A stretch of DNA of 64,000 nucleotides from Torymus aiolomorphi (Eukaryota; Arthropoda; Insecta; Hymenoptera; Torymidae): positions 230,639,876-230,703,875 of the forward strand of contig CM070873.1 of NCBI GenBank assembly GCA_036365515.1. Direction: 5' to 3'. The notes beneath the pieces were generated by a model. It made no database searches, had not been told where the DNA came from, and worked only from the letters and a program-made list of their open reading frames with translations. The position numbers and the translations under genes are program-made. Of this stretch, positions 1-10,323 are shown in pieces. Within the stretch, counting starts at the first letter, position 1. Every line of letters starts with the position of its first letter.

Positions 1-1548
1 ATGATTATGAAATAGGTACGTACTATGGAACACGCAACGAGTGCGTTGCTGCAAGGTTGCAGCGCGTCACGCTGAAAACCGTAATACATACAATTCCATT
101 GACGGTCGGATCGATCGTCATCAATCAGCATCAGCGAGAGCGAAACAATTATAATGAATCAGCGCGAGCAAAAAGAGGGTACAATCCGCATCGCTGAATG
201 GAAACCAAGACGCGGAAGCAGCTCGCTATACTTTTCAGATAATATATGTCACGACTCGCGTAGCTCGGCGATTTCCTCAGCACAGATTTCATGCGCTAAG
301 AATAGACCGCGCTGCCGAGATATGCATTGCTCACTCGAACTAAATAAATCTCTCTCCCTTTTCTCTTTTTCTCTCTTTTCTCACAACAAATCAGTGGCAG
401 ATAAAACAGGTGCCTCGTGTTTAGTACATGCGAGAGACTATTAATCAATTAAATACATGCGACTCCGCGCTTTTATGCTAATTAATCAGCCGACGAAGTT
501 ATTGCGAAACTCATCGATTCGAGGAGACACGCGGTACTCGCGATCGCGCTTTCACGTGTACAGCATAATGCGCGGTGCACATAGCGTGCACATGATGTAT
601 ATAAGCGCATCCCGCTGCGATGCATGTGCTGAGCGAGCGCGTGCGTAATCCTTGGAGTAGGTCGTTGACAGAAAAGCGTTGCGAGTGCGAATATAGCGAG
701 CGATCACCGTGCGGAGGCTTACATCACTGCGGTGAACTATAGCTGTGTGTATGTGTATCTATAAGAGCGAATTTCCCGATTGGGTGAGGGCATGTATTCC
801 TGGAAGGACGACGAAGAGATTGTTGTGTAGTGGAATAAACGAGGGGGCAAATTGCATTATTTTTATGGAGCCGAAAGATTGAGAGTATTTCTTTACTTTG
901 GCTCGCGGGCTAACGTGATTTTTGTGTATAGAAGTCAACTTCAATTAAATTTTGTCGTTCTCTCGGCGAAGCTTCGCCCAAAATAGACTGTCGGATAAAC
1001 GCTTTCCTTTTAGCTTCGACCATCAAAATTGTTTGGCTGCGATTGCAAATTTTTTTGTTTTCTTGGACGTCTCTTGTTATGTTGAAAATTCGAAAATTGA
1101 CTGAAAGGATAAGGAAAACCGGGTGTTTGCCGGGTTCTAATGCTAAGTGAAGGCGCGCATGTGCATTCTGGTTAGACAAAGGAATTTTTACGTTGTAGAA
1201 TTTTTCAGGTAAACACGTATGGATACGACTGCAAACGTTGAGACGTGAGTTTATATTGGGTACGTAATAGCAAATTACCATTTTGAACAAAACAGACCGA
1301 GTTTTTAATCTGTTTCAGTGGACGTGAAAATCGTTTTTATGTTTATACGTGACTTCATGGATATTTTGGTAGCGAACATAAATTTATTTTTTCAATTTAT
1401 TTGGAACACGCGTAGAATGCGCTTTGCAAAAACTATCAGATTATTTACCTGTTTACATATTTATATACAGGTATTCAAATATTTTATTTCCGATATCGAT
1501 TTTTAAACAAGTAGCTTATTATTTATGTTGGACAAACTTTTTGTAGTT
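1..1548. repeat. Segmental duplication, copy A, left part
   Basis: This stretch is about 90-95 percent identical by eye to 5474-7685 plus 9434-9590. Shared landmarks include the start around GTACTATGGAACACGCAACG, the block around 240-330, and the last shared bases near 1548 (ACTTTTTGTA). The copy probably begins before the window, since similarity is already present at base 1. No conserved reading frame runs through both copies and the open stretches here differ in length and frame, so I see no protein gene. Copy A lacks the 780-bp insertion and the Helitron-like insertion found in copy B, so it serves as the empty site for both. Confidence 0.9.
598..605 (+). promoter_or_regulatory. TATA-like box in copy A (weak candidate)
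   Basis: TATATAAG is followed by a GC-rich stretch. In copy B the matching position, near 6867, reads GTATAAG, so the box is not perfectly kept. No gene downstream was recognised. This is a sequence-only suggestion. Confidence 0.15.
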
Positions 1549-1672
1549 TCCCATATATATCCCTATATTATATAGTTATAAGGTTCAAAATGGGTACCTA
1601 CCCCCTCAGCAAGGTCCGTCTTGAGACAACTGCTCGAGGCGAACGAGGTCTCTCAGCCGGGAGCGGTATCAA

Positions 1673-1808
1673 CACTGAGAGAAGAATATGTTTATATTTA
1701 ACATGGTATTTTAACTATTAACATGGCATCGTAACTATTAACATATATATTTTAATAGGTACAATACCATGTTAAATATAAACATTTTGAGAAAAATTTC
1801 TCTCAGTG
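1673..1808. mobile_element. CACTG-ended MITE, 136 bp
   Basis: The ends are CACTGAGAGAA and its reverse complement TTCTCTCAGTG. Just inside lies a second inverted pair (ATGTTTATATTTAACATGG near 1689 and its complement near 1761-1784). The flanks are AA on both sides, which fits a 2-bp target duplication but is weak on its own. The interior has repeated AACTATTAACAT. There is no coding capacity. Confidence 0.75.
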
Positions 1809-1944
1809 AAGGACCTACCGTTTCCTCAACCAGCAAGTAGACAATCCAGGGTGGCATTCGCTCATAAGGCGAAGTGCGCCCCTCAACGAAAGGCGCTGCT
1901 CATCTCGCCTCCGAAGAGGAAGCCGACTGCCTCCAGAAAACCCG

Positions 1945-2205
1945 CACTGACAGAAGAATATTTTTATAGTTAATATATTTATCTATTTTATTAGAATTGC
2001 AACATTGTAACTGTTACAATATCGTATATTTGAATAGGGAAGATTTTGACGGTCAAACCCAATATAGTAACTGTTACAATATCAATGTTTACCAGTAACA
2101 TATGGTATATTAACTGTTACAATGCCTATATTTGATCATATTTAAACATACGCATGTTAACAGTTACAATGCCATGTTAACAGTAAACAAATCCTTTTCT
2201 CAGTG
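1945..2205. mobile_element. CACTG-ended MITE, 261 bp
   Basis: The left end CACTGACAGAAGAAT and the complement of the right end, CACTGAGAAAAGGAT, form an imperfect terminal inverted repeat. CG flanks both sides. The interior repeats AACTGTTACAAT or its inverse four times (near 2007, 2067, 2113 and 2160). It has the same terminal motif as the elements at 1673-1808 and 48891-49163. There is no coding capacity. Confidence 0.7.
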
Positions 2206-2880
2206 CGGAAAGCCACGGGGTAAGGCGAAGGTCATGAGCATCGTTCCGGTCGTACCGCCGATGAACCTTCCTGAGAAGGCGCCAGCAACAATCGGACCAC
2301 CTTCGGGTGGACCGATCGACCTCACGGTCAGCCGATAAGGTCGCCTTTTTTAGCCCTGGCAATTTTTTAGTGGGTTGGTCCTTCATGGGACTAACCCCGA
2401 AAGACCCCCAAACAAAGTCTCCTCGGAGATTCCCTCTCTTACAACTGGGTGGTGCGGCCGTCACTAAGTTGGACGGGCTTTCTTTCGTCCAGACTCGAAC
2501 CAGAGTCGACGTGGAGAGGTCCGTGCGGTGTCCGCTCTCCACGCAACGTGGAAGCTTCATCGGATGAACAACGGTCCCAGCGACCGGCAACGGGGGACTT
2601 CACCTCAACGGGCACCTTCTGCTCTGCGCTTGCGGGTGTGAACTCAGCAAGCAACACGCGGTAGGCCTACTCAGCTCGCCCTTCTCTCCGATCGGTGTAG
2701 AGTGACCTCTACTCCGCCGATCTTCACGCCCTCGCTCACAGAGCTGTCCTCTAACGAACCCGCATTCGTGTACTTGCCCTGCTCTCTAAACAGGAAGTGG
2801 TGTGAGGTATAACGCTCGCTTGGAGGTTCGTTTGATCTCTAACGAATTCATTCGCTTACCCGAGCTGTTCGCCTTGCATC

Positions 2881-3073
2881 GAATAACAATGGCCACGAGC
2901 CAATTCCCTCGTTTACGTGTCAAGTACGTATAAATTTGTTTTTCTCTTTCTATTCGATTTCAAGTATAACACCAATATCATACATTAATTACAGCGTTTT
3001 TCAAACTGTGCCCACATTTTTTACATTAATATTTCCTCATTAAAAAGTCTCACCACCTTTTGGCGGTGATCGC
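2881..3073. repeat. Segmental duplication, copy A, right part
   Basis: From about CCAATTCCCTCGTTTACG to GCGGTGATCG this matches 9927-10115 with a few substitutions and one- or two-base indels. It marks the right border of the duplicated unit. No gene was recognised. Confidence 0.85.
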
Positions 3074-3160
3074 CGGTGATGCATTTTACCCACCGACTCA
3101 AAACAACTGCGGACTGAGCCGCGCGCCGGGGAACGAACATTATTATATATTAATAAACTT

Positions 3161-3382
3161 TCACTTAACAGATCCAAACCCTGGAAGACCACAATTATAC
3201 CAAAAATTGACAATTATTTTGTTTTCACATTGTATGAATCCATGCCCAATATCTCCACAGCTGTAATAGCTATCTCTCCTGATGAATGACTTATTTTCAC
3301 ATTTGTGACACTCTGTACTTCCGAGATCAACGAACTTCCAGCAATCTTTGCACCGGTATTCTGGGGGTGCGCAGGTAACCAT
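3161..3382 (-). CDS. Short cysteine-rich open reading frame (doubtful)
   Basis: This 73-codon frame begins with a true ATG at 3380-3382 and ends at 3161. It holds a C-X2-C-X10-C-X2-C arrangement near residues 11-26 (CKDC and CHKC), followed by more cysteines and a histidine, which resembles a zinc-ribbon or zinc-knuckle piece. It lies next to retroelement-like DNA just beyond the copy A border, so a fragment of a mobile-element or zinc-finger protein is possible. No homolog was recognised and the length is close to what chance allows. I list it only because of the cysteine spacing. Confidence 0.18.
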   Translation of the reverse strand: MVTCAPPEYRCKDCWKFVDLGSTECHKCENKSFIRRDSYYSCGDIGHGFIQCENKIIVNFWYNCGLPGFGSVK

Positions 3383-3820
3383 TCCTGATCATCCCTTGAT
3401 CGCTTGTGTTCCCGTGACTCGTACTGTCATATCATGGCGATCCGTACTATCTGCACCGCTCGCTCCTGAAATTATTAAACATTAGCAAAAATATTAAAAT
3501 ATAATATTACAAAAATATTAAAATTTTTTTTAAATTCATAAGTACATACCGCTCTTTGACTGCCTTCTGTACCAAATTCGTTGCCTTCTACACCAATTTT
3601 GTTACTTTTCTTCATGTTTCTATATAGAAAGGTTTTAGCCTTATACCGGCAGAATACTCTGACAGACTATTATACTATTATAATTTCTCTCCGTGTACTT
3701 GCTGTCAGCACTGGCCAAACAGCAATACAAGGAGAGAGCCGTGTAAACAATAATAGAGAAAATATACCTAACAGCCTAACAGTGCCGGCATATACACAGC
3801 TCCTCGCACGTACAGGCACT

Positions 3821-3839
3821 ACTCTCTCTCTCTCTCTCC

Positions 3840-3909
<70 letters not shown>
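3821..3909. repeat. (CT)n microsatellite
   Basis: A run of CT units about 89 bases long, with a few interruptions (CCCT and CTTCT near 3838-3856). It lies in the unique spacer between the two duplication copies. Confidence 0.95.
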
Positions 3910-3912
<3 letters not shown>

Positions 3913-5473
3913 ACACTACACTCACACATCCCGCATGAAAAATTCGTTGCATAAGCTCTTTCTCCTCATTGTTAGAAAAAAGTTCTATAACTGTATAAAC
4001 TACACAATCCAACAACATTGAACTCTCCTATGTATACATTCTCGCCAATACATTTTTGGCAATAAGTATTTTTATTTCTAAACTAATAACCAATCAAGTG
4101 ACTCAAATTTCCGTTTTTTTTTAGATAATTTAACTTCGACAGTTGAAAAACATCAATATTGCACACATTAAAATATGTGTCAAGGTTTTTCGTAGCAGGC
4201 GAATTTCCACGTAGGCACTTTTCTAATATTTTCCGAATCTAAAAGCTCTAGACTAGAGATGCATCAAGGTGAAGAACTCACAGCAGACAATATTTTTTTA
4301 CCTTATCTATAAAGTATTCCGAAATAGGATGCGATGTAAAAATCCATATCTCATTCTTGAATGAATTCATGAATTTTTTTCCAACAAGTATTATTTAACA
4401 TTTCGAGCTATAACTGCAAATTCAACGCTGATTATTATTTCAAATCATCGCGATTCCCCTATATTTCTCATGTAATTTACAGTTACGAGTTATCAGGTTT
4501 TAAAAGTCATGACCCCGTTACCCTGCATTTATATGACGTCTAAGAAAAGATAAATTTACTTTAAGTAATCGAGTATTAGCTCTTGCCTTCGGCCAATAAA
4601 AAATTCATTGAAATCTCGATAACTACAGAATCCTTCACACTTTGCCGAAAAGAAAATATCCTTTTTTCATCAAAAATTGATTGAAAAAGTATAGCAATAA
4701 CTAACACTATCGAAATAAATCTTTCAATCTACCACAATTCACTTAACAAACACGAAACCAATCTCCACTTAAAAATATAATACCCTCGAAGCGGAAAAGA
4801 AAAACACGTTTCGACCGTACTAAACCTCCTCCTATAGAACCTCAGGCTATTTTCGCTGGCTTATTCGCAGATGCACCGCTCGCACATTCGACCGGACAGA
4901 CACGCCGGCATAAGCAGTGTGATTCATCGTGTCCAGTATATGTAGTAGACATGCGAGCCAGCACGCGGGTTCATTGTATAATCTGAATTTTTCGAAAGTC
5001 GTTATAGATTATTCATGTGGGCATATATGTACGCAATAATCGCCCCAGGGAGCCAATTTAAAATTTCGATTTTTCCAGCTCTGATTAGTTCCCGGGAGAG
5101 TCTATAGTAGCACCGCCATGTACGTGTATACGTTATGCGCTGCGCAGTCGCCGGCCAATTACCCTCGTTTCGCGTGTCGGAAAAAGAACGCGGTTCTAAA
5201 GTAATTCATGACGCGTCGACATATTGATTGTTCGGTGAGTTTTTTTTACGCGTGCACGGTGAAGTAGTTCACGACGCTGGACCGCGTAGTCATAATCGTC
5301 ATGGCATTGTTATAGGTGCGGTTTTACACTTTGTGACGTGTATATTATACGGGATAATTAAATCCCGTATAGCTTGCATTTCCTAATAACGCGTTATATT
5401 TTTTGTTTTATGGCCACTTAGCCGAGCGAATGGAAATCTACACATTTTTATTGCAAAAAAAAAAAAAACAAAT
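3910..5473. other. Spacer between the duplication copies; no gene seen
   Basis: AT-rich unique sequence becoming more CpG-rich after 4850. No open reading frame with recognisable content, no tRNA-like cloverleaf and no clear inverted repeat was seen. A poly-A run at about 5456-5468 immediately precedes copy B. Confidence 0.6.
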
Positions 5474-5715
5474 AATTATGTAATGGGTTCGTACTATGGA
5501 ACACGCAACGAGTGCGCTGCTACAAGGTTGCAGCGCGTCACGCTGAAAACCGTAATAATACAATTCCATTGACGGCCGGATCGATCGTCATCAATCAGCA
5601 TCAGCGAGAGCGAAACAATTATAATGAATCAGCGCGAGCAAAAAGAGGCTACAATCCGCATCGCTGAATGGAAACCAAGATGCGGAAGCAGCTCGCTATA
5701 GTTTTCAGATAATAT

Positions 5716-6495
5716 CTGTGGTTTTCAGGAATAACGACTTATCCCACTTGTACGTGTTTTCGAGAAATCGACGTTTTAAAATTTCTGTCATGACACTTCA
5801 CGTGTAAGATCGAAATGCGCGAGATGAGTGATAACAATTTAGACATTTACAAAGGTATCGAATATCTTTCGAACCCCTCTATCAGCTGCTAGAATACATT
5901 TTTGTTCTTTGTATAAACAAACAAAACAATGCAGTTACGTCGTTATTCCGGAAATTGTGCAGTTAAGTGGTTTATGGAAATTGTTCAAAGAAGATAAATA
6001 ACATAGTTATTTCTACACTTAAAACATAGAATACGAATTCTTTTTTAAATATTCATTTCCATGCATACGCTTCCCAACGGAATATGCGTCAAGTCAACGG
6101 AATTCGGTAAACCGAATACCGAACGTTACTTGATTACTGTTTATGCACACTCGCCCCATCGCCCGACAATCAAAGCTGTTGTGTTACCTTTTATTATCTA
6201 TTGCCTTTGATCTTCGTTGCTATAAAAATAGGTATGTCATAATCTGCTTATTGTATAGTATTAACTTCAAAACAGTGCTTAATTAAATATAAATATTCAT
6301 TTAAGTGATTTTTCCGGCCACATGTGCAGTTAAGTTGATATTTAAATATGCACTTAGTTGATATTTGCTCTTTGAACGCGTTTCAGATTTCCAGACCAAG
6401 TCTACATGAAAAAGGGTAATTAGAAGGTATAAATTCCGGTGCTAACTCAATTTTGACCCTCAAGTGGTTTAAGTCGTTATTCCTGGAAGCCACAG
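5716..6495. mobile_element. DNA transposon with terminal inverted repeats, 780 bp, non-autonomous
   Basis: The left end (CTGTGG, then TTTTCAGGAATAACGACTTA) and the complement of the right end (CTGTGG, then CTTCCAGGAATAACGACTTA) pair over about 26 bases with two mismatches. Copy A at 240-250 shows the uninterrupted site. Comparison gives a 4-bp duplication ATAT (5712-5715 and 6496-6499), although a TA duplication one base further in cannot be excluded in this AT-rich target. A partial internal copy of the end motif occurs near 5940-5955 (GTCGTTATTCCGGAA). There is no transposase frame, so it would need a transposase from elsewhere. Confidence 0.88.
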
Positions 6496-7805
6496 ATATA
6501 TGTCACGACTCGCGTAGCTCGGCAATTTCCTCAACACAGATTTCATGCGCTAAGAATAGACCGCGCTGCCGAGATACGCATTGCTCGCTGGAACTAAATA
6601 AATCTCTCTCCCTCTTTCTTTTGTCTCTTTCTCTCTTTTCTCACAACAAATCAGTGGCAGATAAAAAAACGGGCGCCGCGTGTTTATTATACATGCGAGC
6701 GACTAACAATCAATTAAATGCACGCGACTCCGCGCTTTTATACTAATTAATCAGCCGACGAAGTTATTATGAAATTCATCGATTCGACGAGTCACGCGGT
6801 TCTCGCGATCGCGCTTTTCACTTGTACAGCGTACTGTGCGATGCACATAGCGTGCACACATGATGTGTATAAGCGCATCCCGCTGCGATGCATGTGTCGA
6901 GGGAGCGCGTACGTAATCCCTGGAGTAGGTCGTTGACAGAAAAGCGTTGCGAGCGCGAATATAGCTATCACCGCGCGGAGGCTTACATCACCGCAGTGTA
7001 GTATAGTGAGTATATACATACATACGCGGTGCTTGCTGTGCGTATGTGCATCTATAGGAGTGAATTTTTCGATTGGGTGAGGGCATGCATACATGGATGG
7101 ACAACGAAGAGATCGTTGCGTAGTGGAATAGACAAGAGGCCAAATTGCATTATTTTTATGGTTCTGAAAGATTGAGGATAATTCTTTACTTTGGCTCGCG
7201 GGCTAACGTGGTTTTTATATATAGAGGTCAACTTCAATTAAATTTTGTCGTTCTCTCGGCGAAGCTTCACCCAAAATAGACTATCGTATAAACGCTTTCC
7301 TTCTAGCTTCGACCATCAAAATTGTTTGGCTGCGATTGCAAATTTTTTTTTGTTTTCTTGGACGTCTCTTATTATGTTGAAAATTCGAAAATTAACTGAA
7401 AGAATGGGGAAAACCAGGTGTTTGCCGGGTTCTAATGCTGAGTGACGGCGCGCGTGTGCATTCTGGTTAGAAAAAGGAATTTTTACGTTGTAGAATTTTT
7501 CAGGTAAAGACTTATGGATAAGACTGCTAACGTTGAGACGCGAGTTTATATTGAGTACGTAATAGCAAATTACCATTTTGAACAAAACAGACCGAGTTGT
7601 TAATCTGTTTCAGTGGACGTGAAAATCGTTTTTATGTTTATACGTGACTTCATGGATATTTTGGTAGCGAACATAAATTTATTTTGCTTCCTCCTAGAGG
7701 AAGCTTTGTAATAGTAAAATTTTAAGTTTCGTTAAATCGCTCTAGAAACACGAATAGAGGTGATAGAAGTTAGAATCACATGATTTTAGAAAATGTCTGT
7801 ATGGA

Positions 7806-7880
7806 TGTGTGCGTGTGCGTGTGTGTGTATGTGCGTGTGTGTGTGTGCGTGTGTGTGTATGTGTGTGTGTGTGTGTGTGT
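7806..7880. repeat. (GT)n microsatellite inside the Helitron-like element
   Basis: A GT run with GC and AT interruptions, about 75 bases long. The related element at 58558-60662 has an A/C-rich tract at the equivalent place (near 60524-60545), so the microsatellite is probably a variable internal part of the family. Confidence 0.9.
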
Positions 7881-8640
7881 ACCGTTTTATCTCAGGATCT
7901 ATTCGATCGATTTTAACCGGACAGGTTTCATTTTTTTTGTGTGAATGGGAGAAGGAAATCCTCTTTTTGATTCGCCGATGTGTTTTTGTTTTATTTCGAA
8001 TTTTCGATTTTCGCAAAATTCATTTTTGTATTTTTTTAATGATAACATTAAGATTTGAATCGGACAGATAGCATTCGAAAGAGCATAAAAAAACCTATAT
8101 TTGCCCCAAAAAAATTATATTAGCTATTGCAGTTATTTTGTTATTAAAATTTTCGTATTTTGCAAAGTCATTTTCTTTGTCGCATGTTTTCTAGAGAAAA
8201 AAAAATTGGTTTAATCATGTTGAAATTTTAAGGAGATGTAGAATTTATATGCTTATCGCACAAGTCCTTTAGGTAAAAGAATTGAGCATTATAATTAATA
8301 TAAGGTAATAATGACATATTTTTCTGATCCACCAAAGAATTCTGTCTATATTAAATTTTTTTACCAAAGCATTAAAAATGATGAATATGCTTAATTAGTT
8401 TAATAGATATTTAAATTATTATATTATATCAAATTTATTTTGATGGAATACTGTAGAAAATATTAAGGAGAGCTCTCTAACCGTTTAACACGTTCGCGCC
8501 ACAGGTCAGCTCAGTGCCACTGCGTAGGCGCACCGGACCACCTCGTGCGTACCGGTCGTAACCGCTAGGCGGCGTAAACAATCCCGCACGTGAAAAAACG
8601 TATTCTAGGGCATATAAGAGCCTGCAAACGTTGCAGCAGC

Positions 8641-8760
8641 GTCGCTTTTCGGCCTTTTAGCTAAGAGATCGAAGTGTATGAAAAGTGATATTGGAACGCC
8701 TGAATACAGGGAATCCTTCGGCACAATCACAAATCATTAAAAAAGAGTTTTAAATTATTA
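8641..8760 (+). ncRNA. U2 snRNA-like 5' segment with upstream TATA-like box; chimeric small-RNA relic or SINE head
   Basis: Bases 8641-8678 match the conserved 5' end of U2 snRNA: TCGCTT, then TCGGCCTTTT, GCTAAGA, ATC and AAGTGTA appear in order, with about five differences over 36 positions. The match stops after that. The Sm site and 3' stem-loops of U2 are not seen, so this is not an intact U2 gene. Bases 8695-8722 can fold as a small hairpin (GCC-GAAGG with CCTTCGGC), and a T-run occurs near 8757. CATATAAG at 8611-8618 lies about 25 bases upstream. It sits inside the Helitron-like element, so it may be a nested U2-derived SINE head or a captured fragment. Confidence 0.5.
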
Positions 8761-8797
8761 CTGACCGAGAAAGTTTGAGAAAGCTAAATGCCAATGT

Positions 8798-9419
8798 TAG
8801 TCCGGGCGCTGGTGACACTTCAGCATACATTTTTAGCTCCCCTTAGTAACTTGGGGTTGTTTGATGTTTTTCGGTGCGCTGAATCGAAATTTGTTGGTTA
8901 CGAAGCTCGAAATCCGTTAGTTTTTTGTTATAAACAAATTACTGATTTGCAATAAACAAAAAATTGTTTTTTGCAATTAAAAAAAATTGCGTTACGTTTT
9001 CTAGGTACTTTTTAATCGAAAGTGTTCTTAGAAGTTTTTTCGTAAAACGCATACTTTTTGAGTTAAAAATTATTGAATTTTCATATTTCATGAGAATGGA
9101 CGGGAATAAAAACTCAAAAAATCGTATTTTGTGAAAACTTTATCAATTTTTAACTCAAAAAGTATGCGTTTTACGAAAAAACTTCTAAGAACACTTTCGA
9201 TTCAAAAATACCTAGAAAACGTAATGCAATTTTTTTTTAATTGCAAAAAACGATTTTTTGTTTATTGGAAATCAGTAATTTGTTTATAACAAAAAATTGA
9301 CGGGTTTCGAACTTCGTAACCAACAAATTTCGATTCAGTGCACCGAAAAACATCAGAATACCCCAAGTTACTGAGGGGAGCTAAAAATTTATGCTCAAAT
9401 GTCACCAGCGTCCGGACTA
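8798..9419. mobile_element. Foldback element, arms of about 275 bp, nested in the Helitron-like element
   Basis: The left arm (8798-9072) begins TAGTCCGGGCGCTGGTGAC and the right arm (9144-9419) is its reverse complement, with roughly 8 percent mismatch and a loop of about 70 bases. It interrupts the conserved Helitron-like end (GCCAATG ... GGCAGCGG), which is intact near 61260-61275, so it inserted later. TGT or ATGT is shared by both flanks, so a 3-4 bp target duplication is likely. No protein is encoded. Confidence 0.88.
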
Positions 9420-9926
9420 TGTATTGGCAGCGGTTTTTTCAATTTATTTAGAACACGCGTAGAATGCGCTTTGCAAGAACTATTAAATTATTTACCCGTT
9501 TACATATTTATATACAGGTATTTAAATATTTTATTTCCGATATTTTAAACAAGTAGCTTATTATTTATGTTGGATAAACTTTTTGTATAGTTTACTTTAC
9601 TTATTTATATTGGTTAGCTTACAGTTCAATACAGTATATTGACGTTCCTAACATCATATTAAAGGTTCTGAAATTTTTCGCAATGATTGAAAGATAATTC
9701 ATTCAATCGTTCAATAAATATCGAATGTTTATACAAGCTAAAGTCGTAGTAATTAAATTAATCACGAATGACTGATAACACATCACCATAATTATAAGAT
9801 AAGAGGCTTTTTTTCTTACTTTCCCGCTAATTCAAGCTTAATTAACTGATATCTCGTTAAAAAAGTATACAAGTATAAACAACAAGCAGCGATTATTGGA
9901 CTATTAGTCGATCGATTCAATTACAA

Positions 9927-10115
9927 TAACAATTGCCGCAGGCCAATTCCCTCGTTTACGTGTCAAGTACGTATAAATTTGTTTTTCTCTTTCTATTCGA
10001 TTTGAAGTATAACACCAACGTCATACATTAATTATACAGCGTTTTTCAAACTGTGCCCACATTTTTGTACATTAATATTGCCTCATTAAAAAGTCTCAGC
10101 ACCTTTTTGCGGTGA
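9927..10115. repeat. Segmental duplication, copy B, right part
   Basis: This matches 2881-3073. It closes the duplicated unit. 9591-9926 just before it is AT-rich, has no counterpart in copy A and holds no recognisable gene. Confidence 0.85.
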
Positions 10116-10323
10116 TCGACACTCTAACAACTTTGTTTATACGAACGCACGGCCCGCGCTTTATTGCATTTCTATATACGCAGACACAAACGAATGGGTC
10201 GGCAAGGTGACACAGGAAAAATCGGACCACAATATTTATACATGTTATTTTAAACGCACTCGTAAACATCGAATGAATATCCATAAAGAAGCGATACGAG
10301 CGTGTAGTAGTATAACACACGCA

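Larger units (their letters stand above)
1549..2880. mobile_element. Unrecognised block replacing host DNA in copy A, carrying two MITEs
   Basis: Similarity to copy B stops at 1548 and resumes at about 2881. In copy B the corresponding gap (9591-9926) holds about 340 bases of unrelated AT-rich DNA. The block in copy A is partly GC-rich (1605-1672, 1809-1944, 2206-2880). It has short open stretches on both strands but no intact gene. It resembles the untranslated or gag end of a retroelement in composition only. I found no reverse transcriptase motif, so the class is unassigned. Two CACTG-ended MITEs are inserted in it. Confidence 0.5.
7686..9433 (-). mobile_element. Helitron/Helentron-like non-autonomous element, reverse orientation
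   Basis: On the + strand it starts with the hairpin GCTTCCTCCTAGAGGAAGC (7686-7704) and ends with GGCAGCGG followed by T6. Copy A (around 1383-1393) shows the empty site, a run of six T. The same two ends recur at 14613-14973 and 58558-60662 in the opposite orientation: an A-run then CCGCTGCCAATTCATTGG then GCTTCCTCAAACT at one end, and a GCTTCCTC hairpin at the other. An inverted GCTTCCTC motif at both ends, a terminal hairpin, insertion into a T-run and an internal microsatellite are features described for Helentron-associated elements such as DINE-1. The assignment is inference. No Rep or helicase frame is present. Confidence 0.65.
5474..9590. repeat. Segmental duplication, copy B, left part
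   Basis: This matches copy A (1-1548) in three pieces: 5474-5715, 6496-7685 and 9434-9590. The gaps are two insertions with clean borders, one of 780 bp and one of about 1.75 kb, both absent from copy A. The remaining differences are scattered substitutions and short indels, which suggests an old duplication. Confidence 0.9.

Noticed and set aside
154..648. Open frames in duplication copy A and their counterparts at 6453-6746
   Set aside because: Frames and ends differ between the two copies because of indels, so coding selection is not supported.
2177..2590. 137-codon frame on the - strand as a retroelement gag
   Set aside because: No zinc-knuckle or other gag motif, and it runs through a MITE border at 2205, so it cannot be an original gene.
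8641..8760. Functional U2 snRNA gene
   Set aside because: Only the 5' end of U2 is present; the branch-site region, Sm site and 3' stem-loops are missing.
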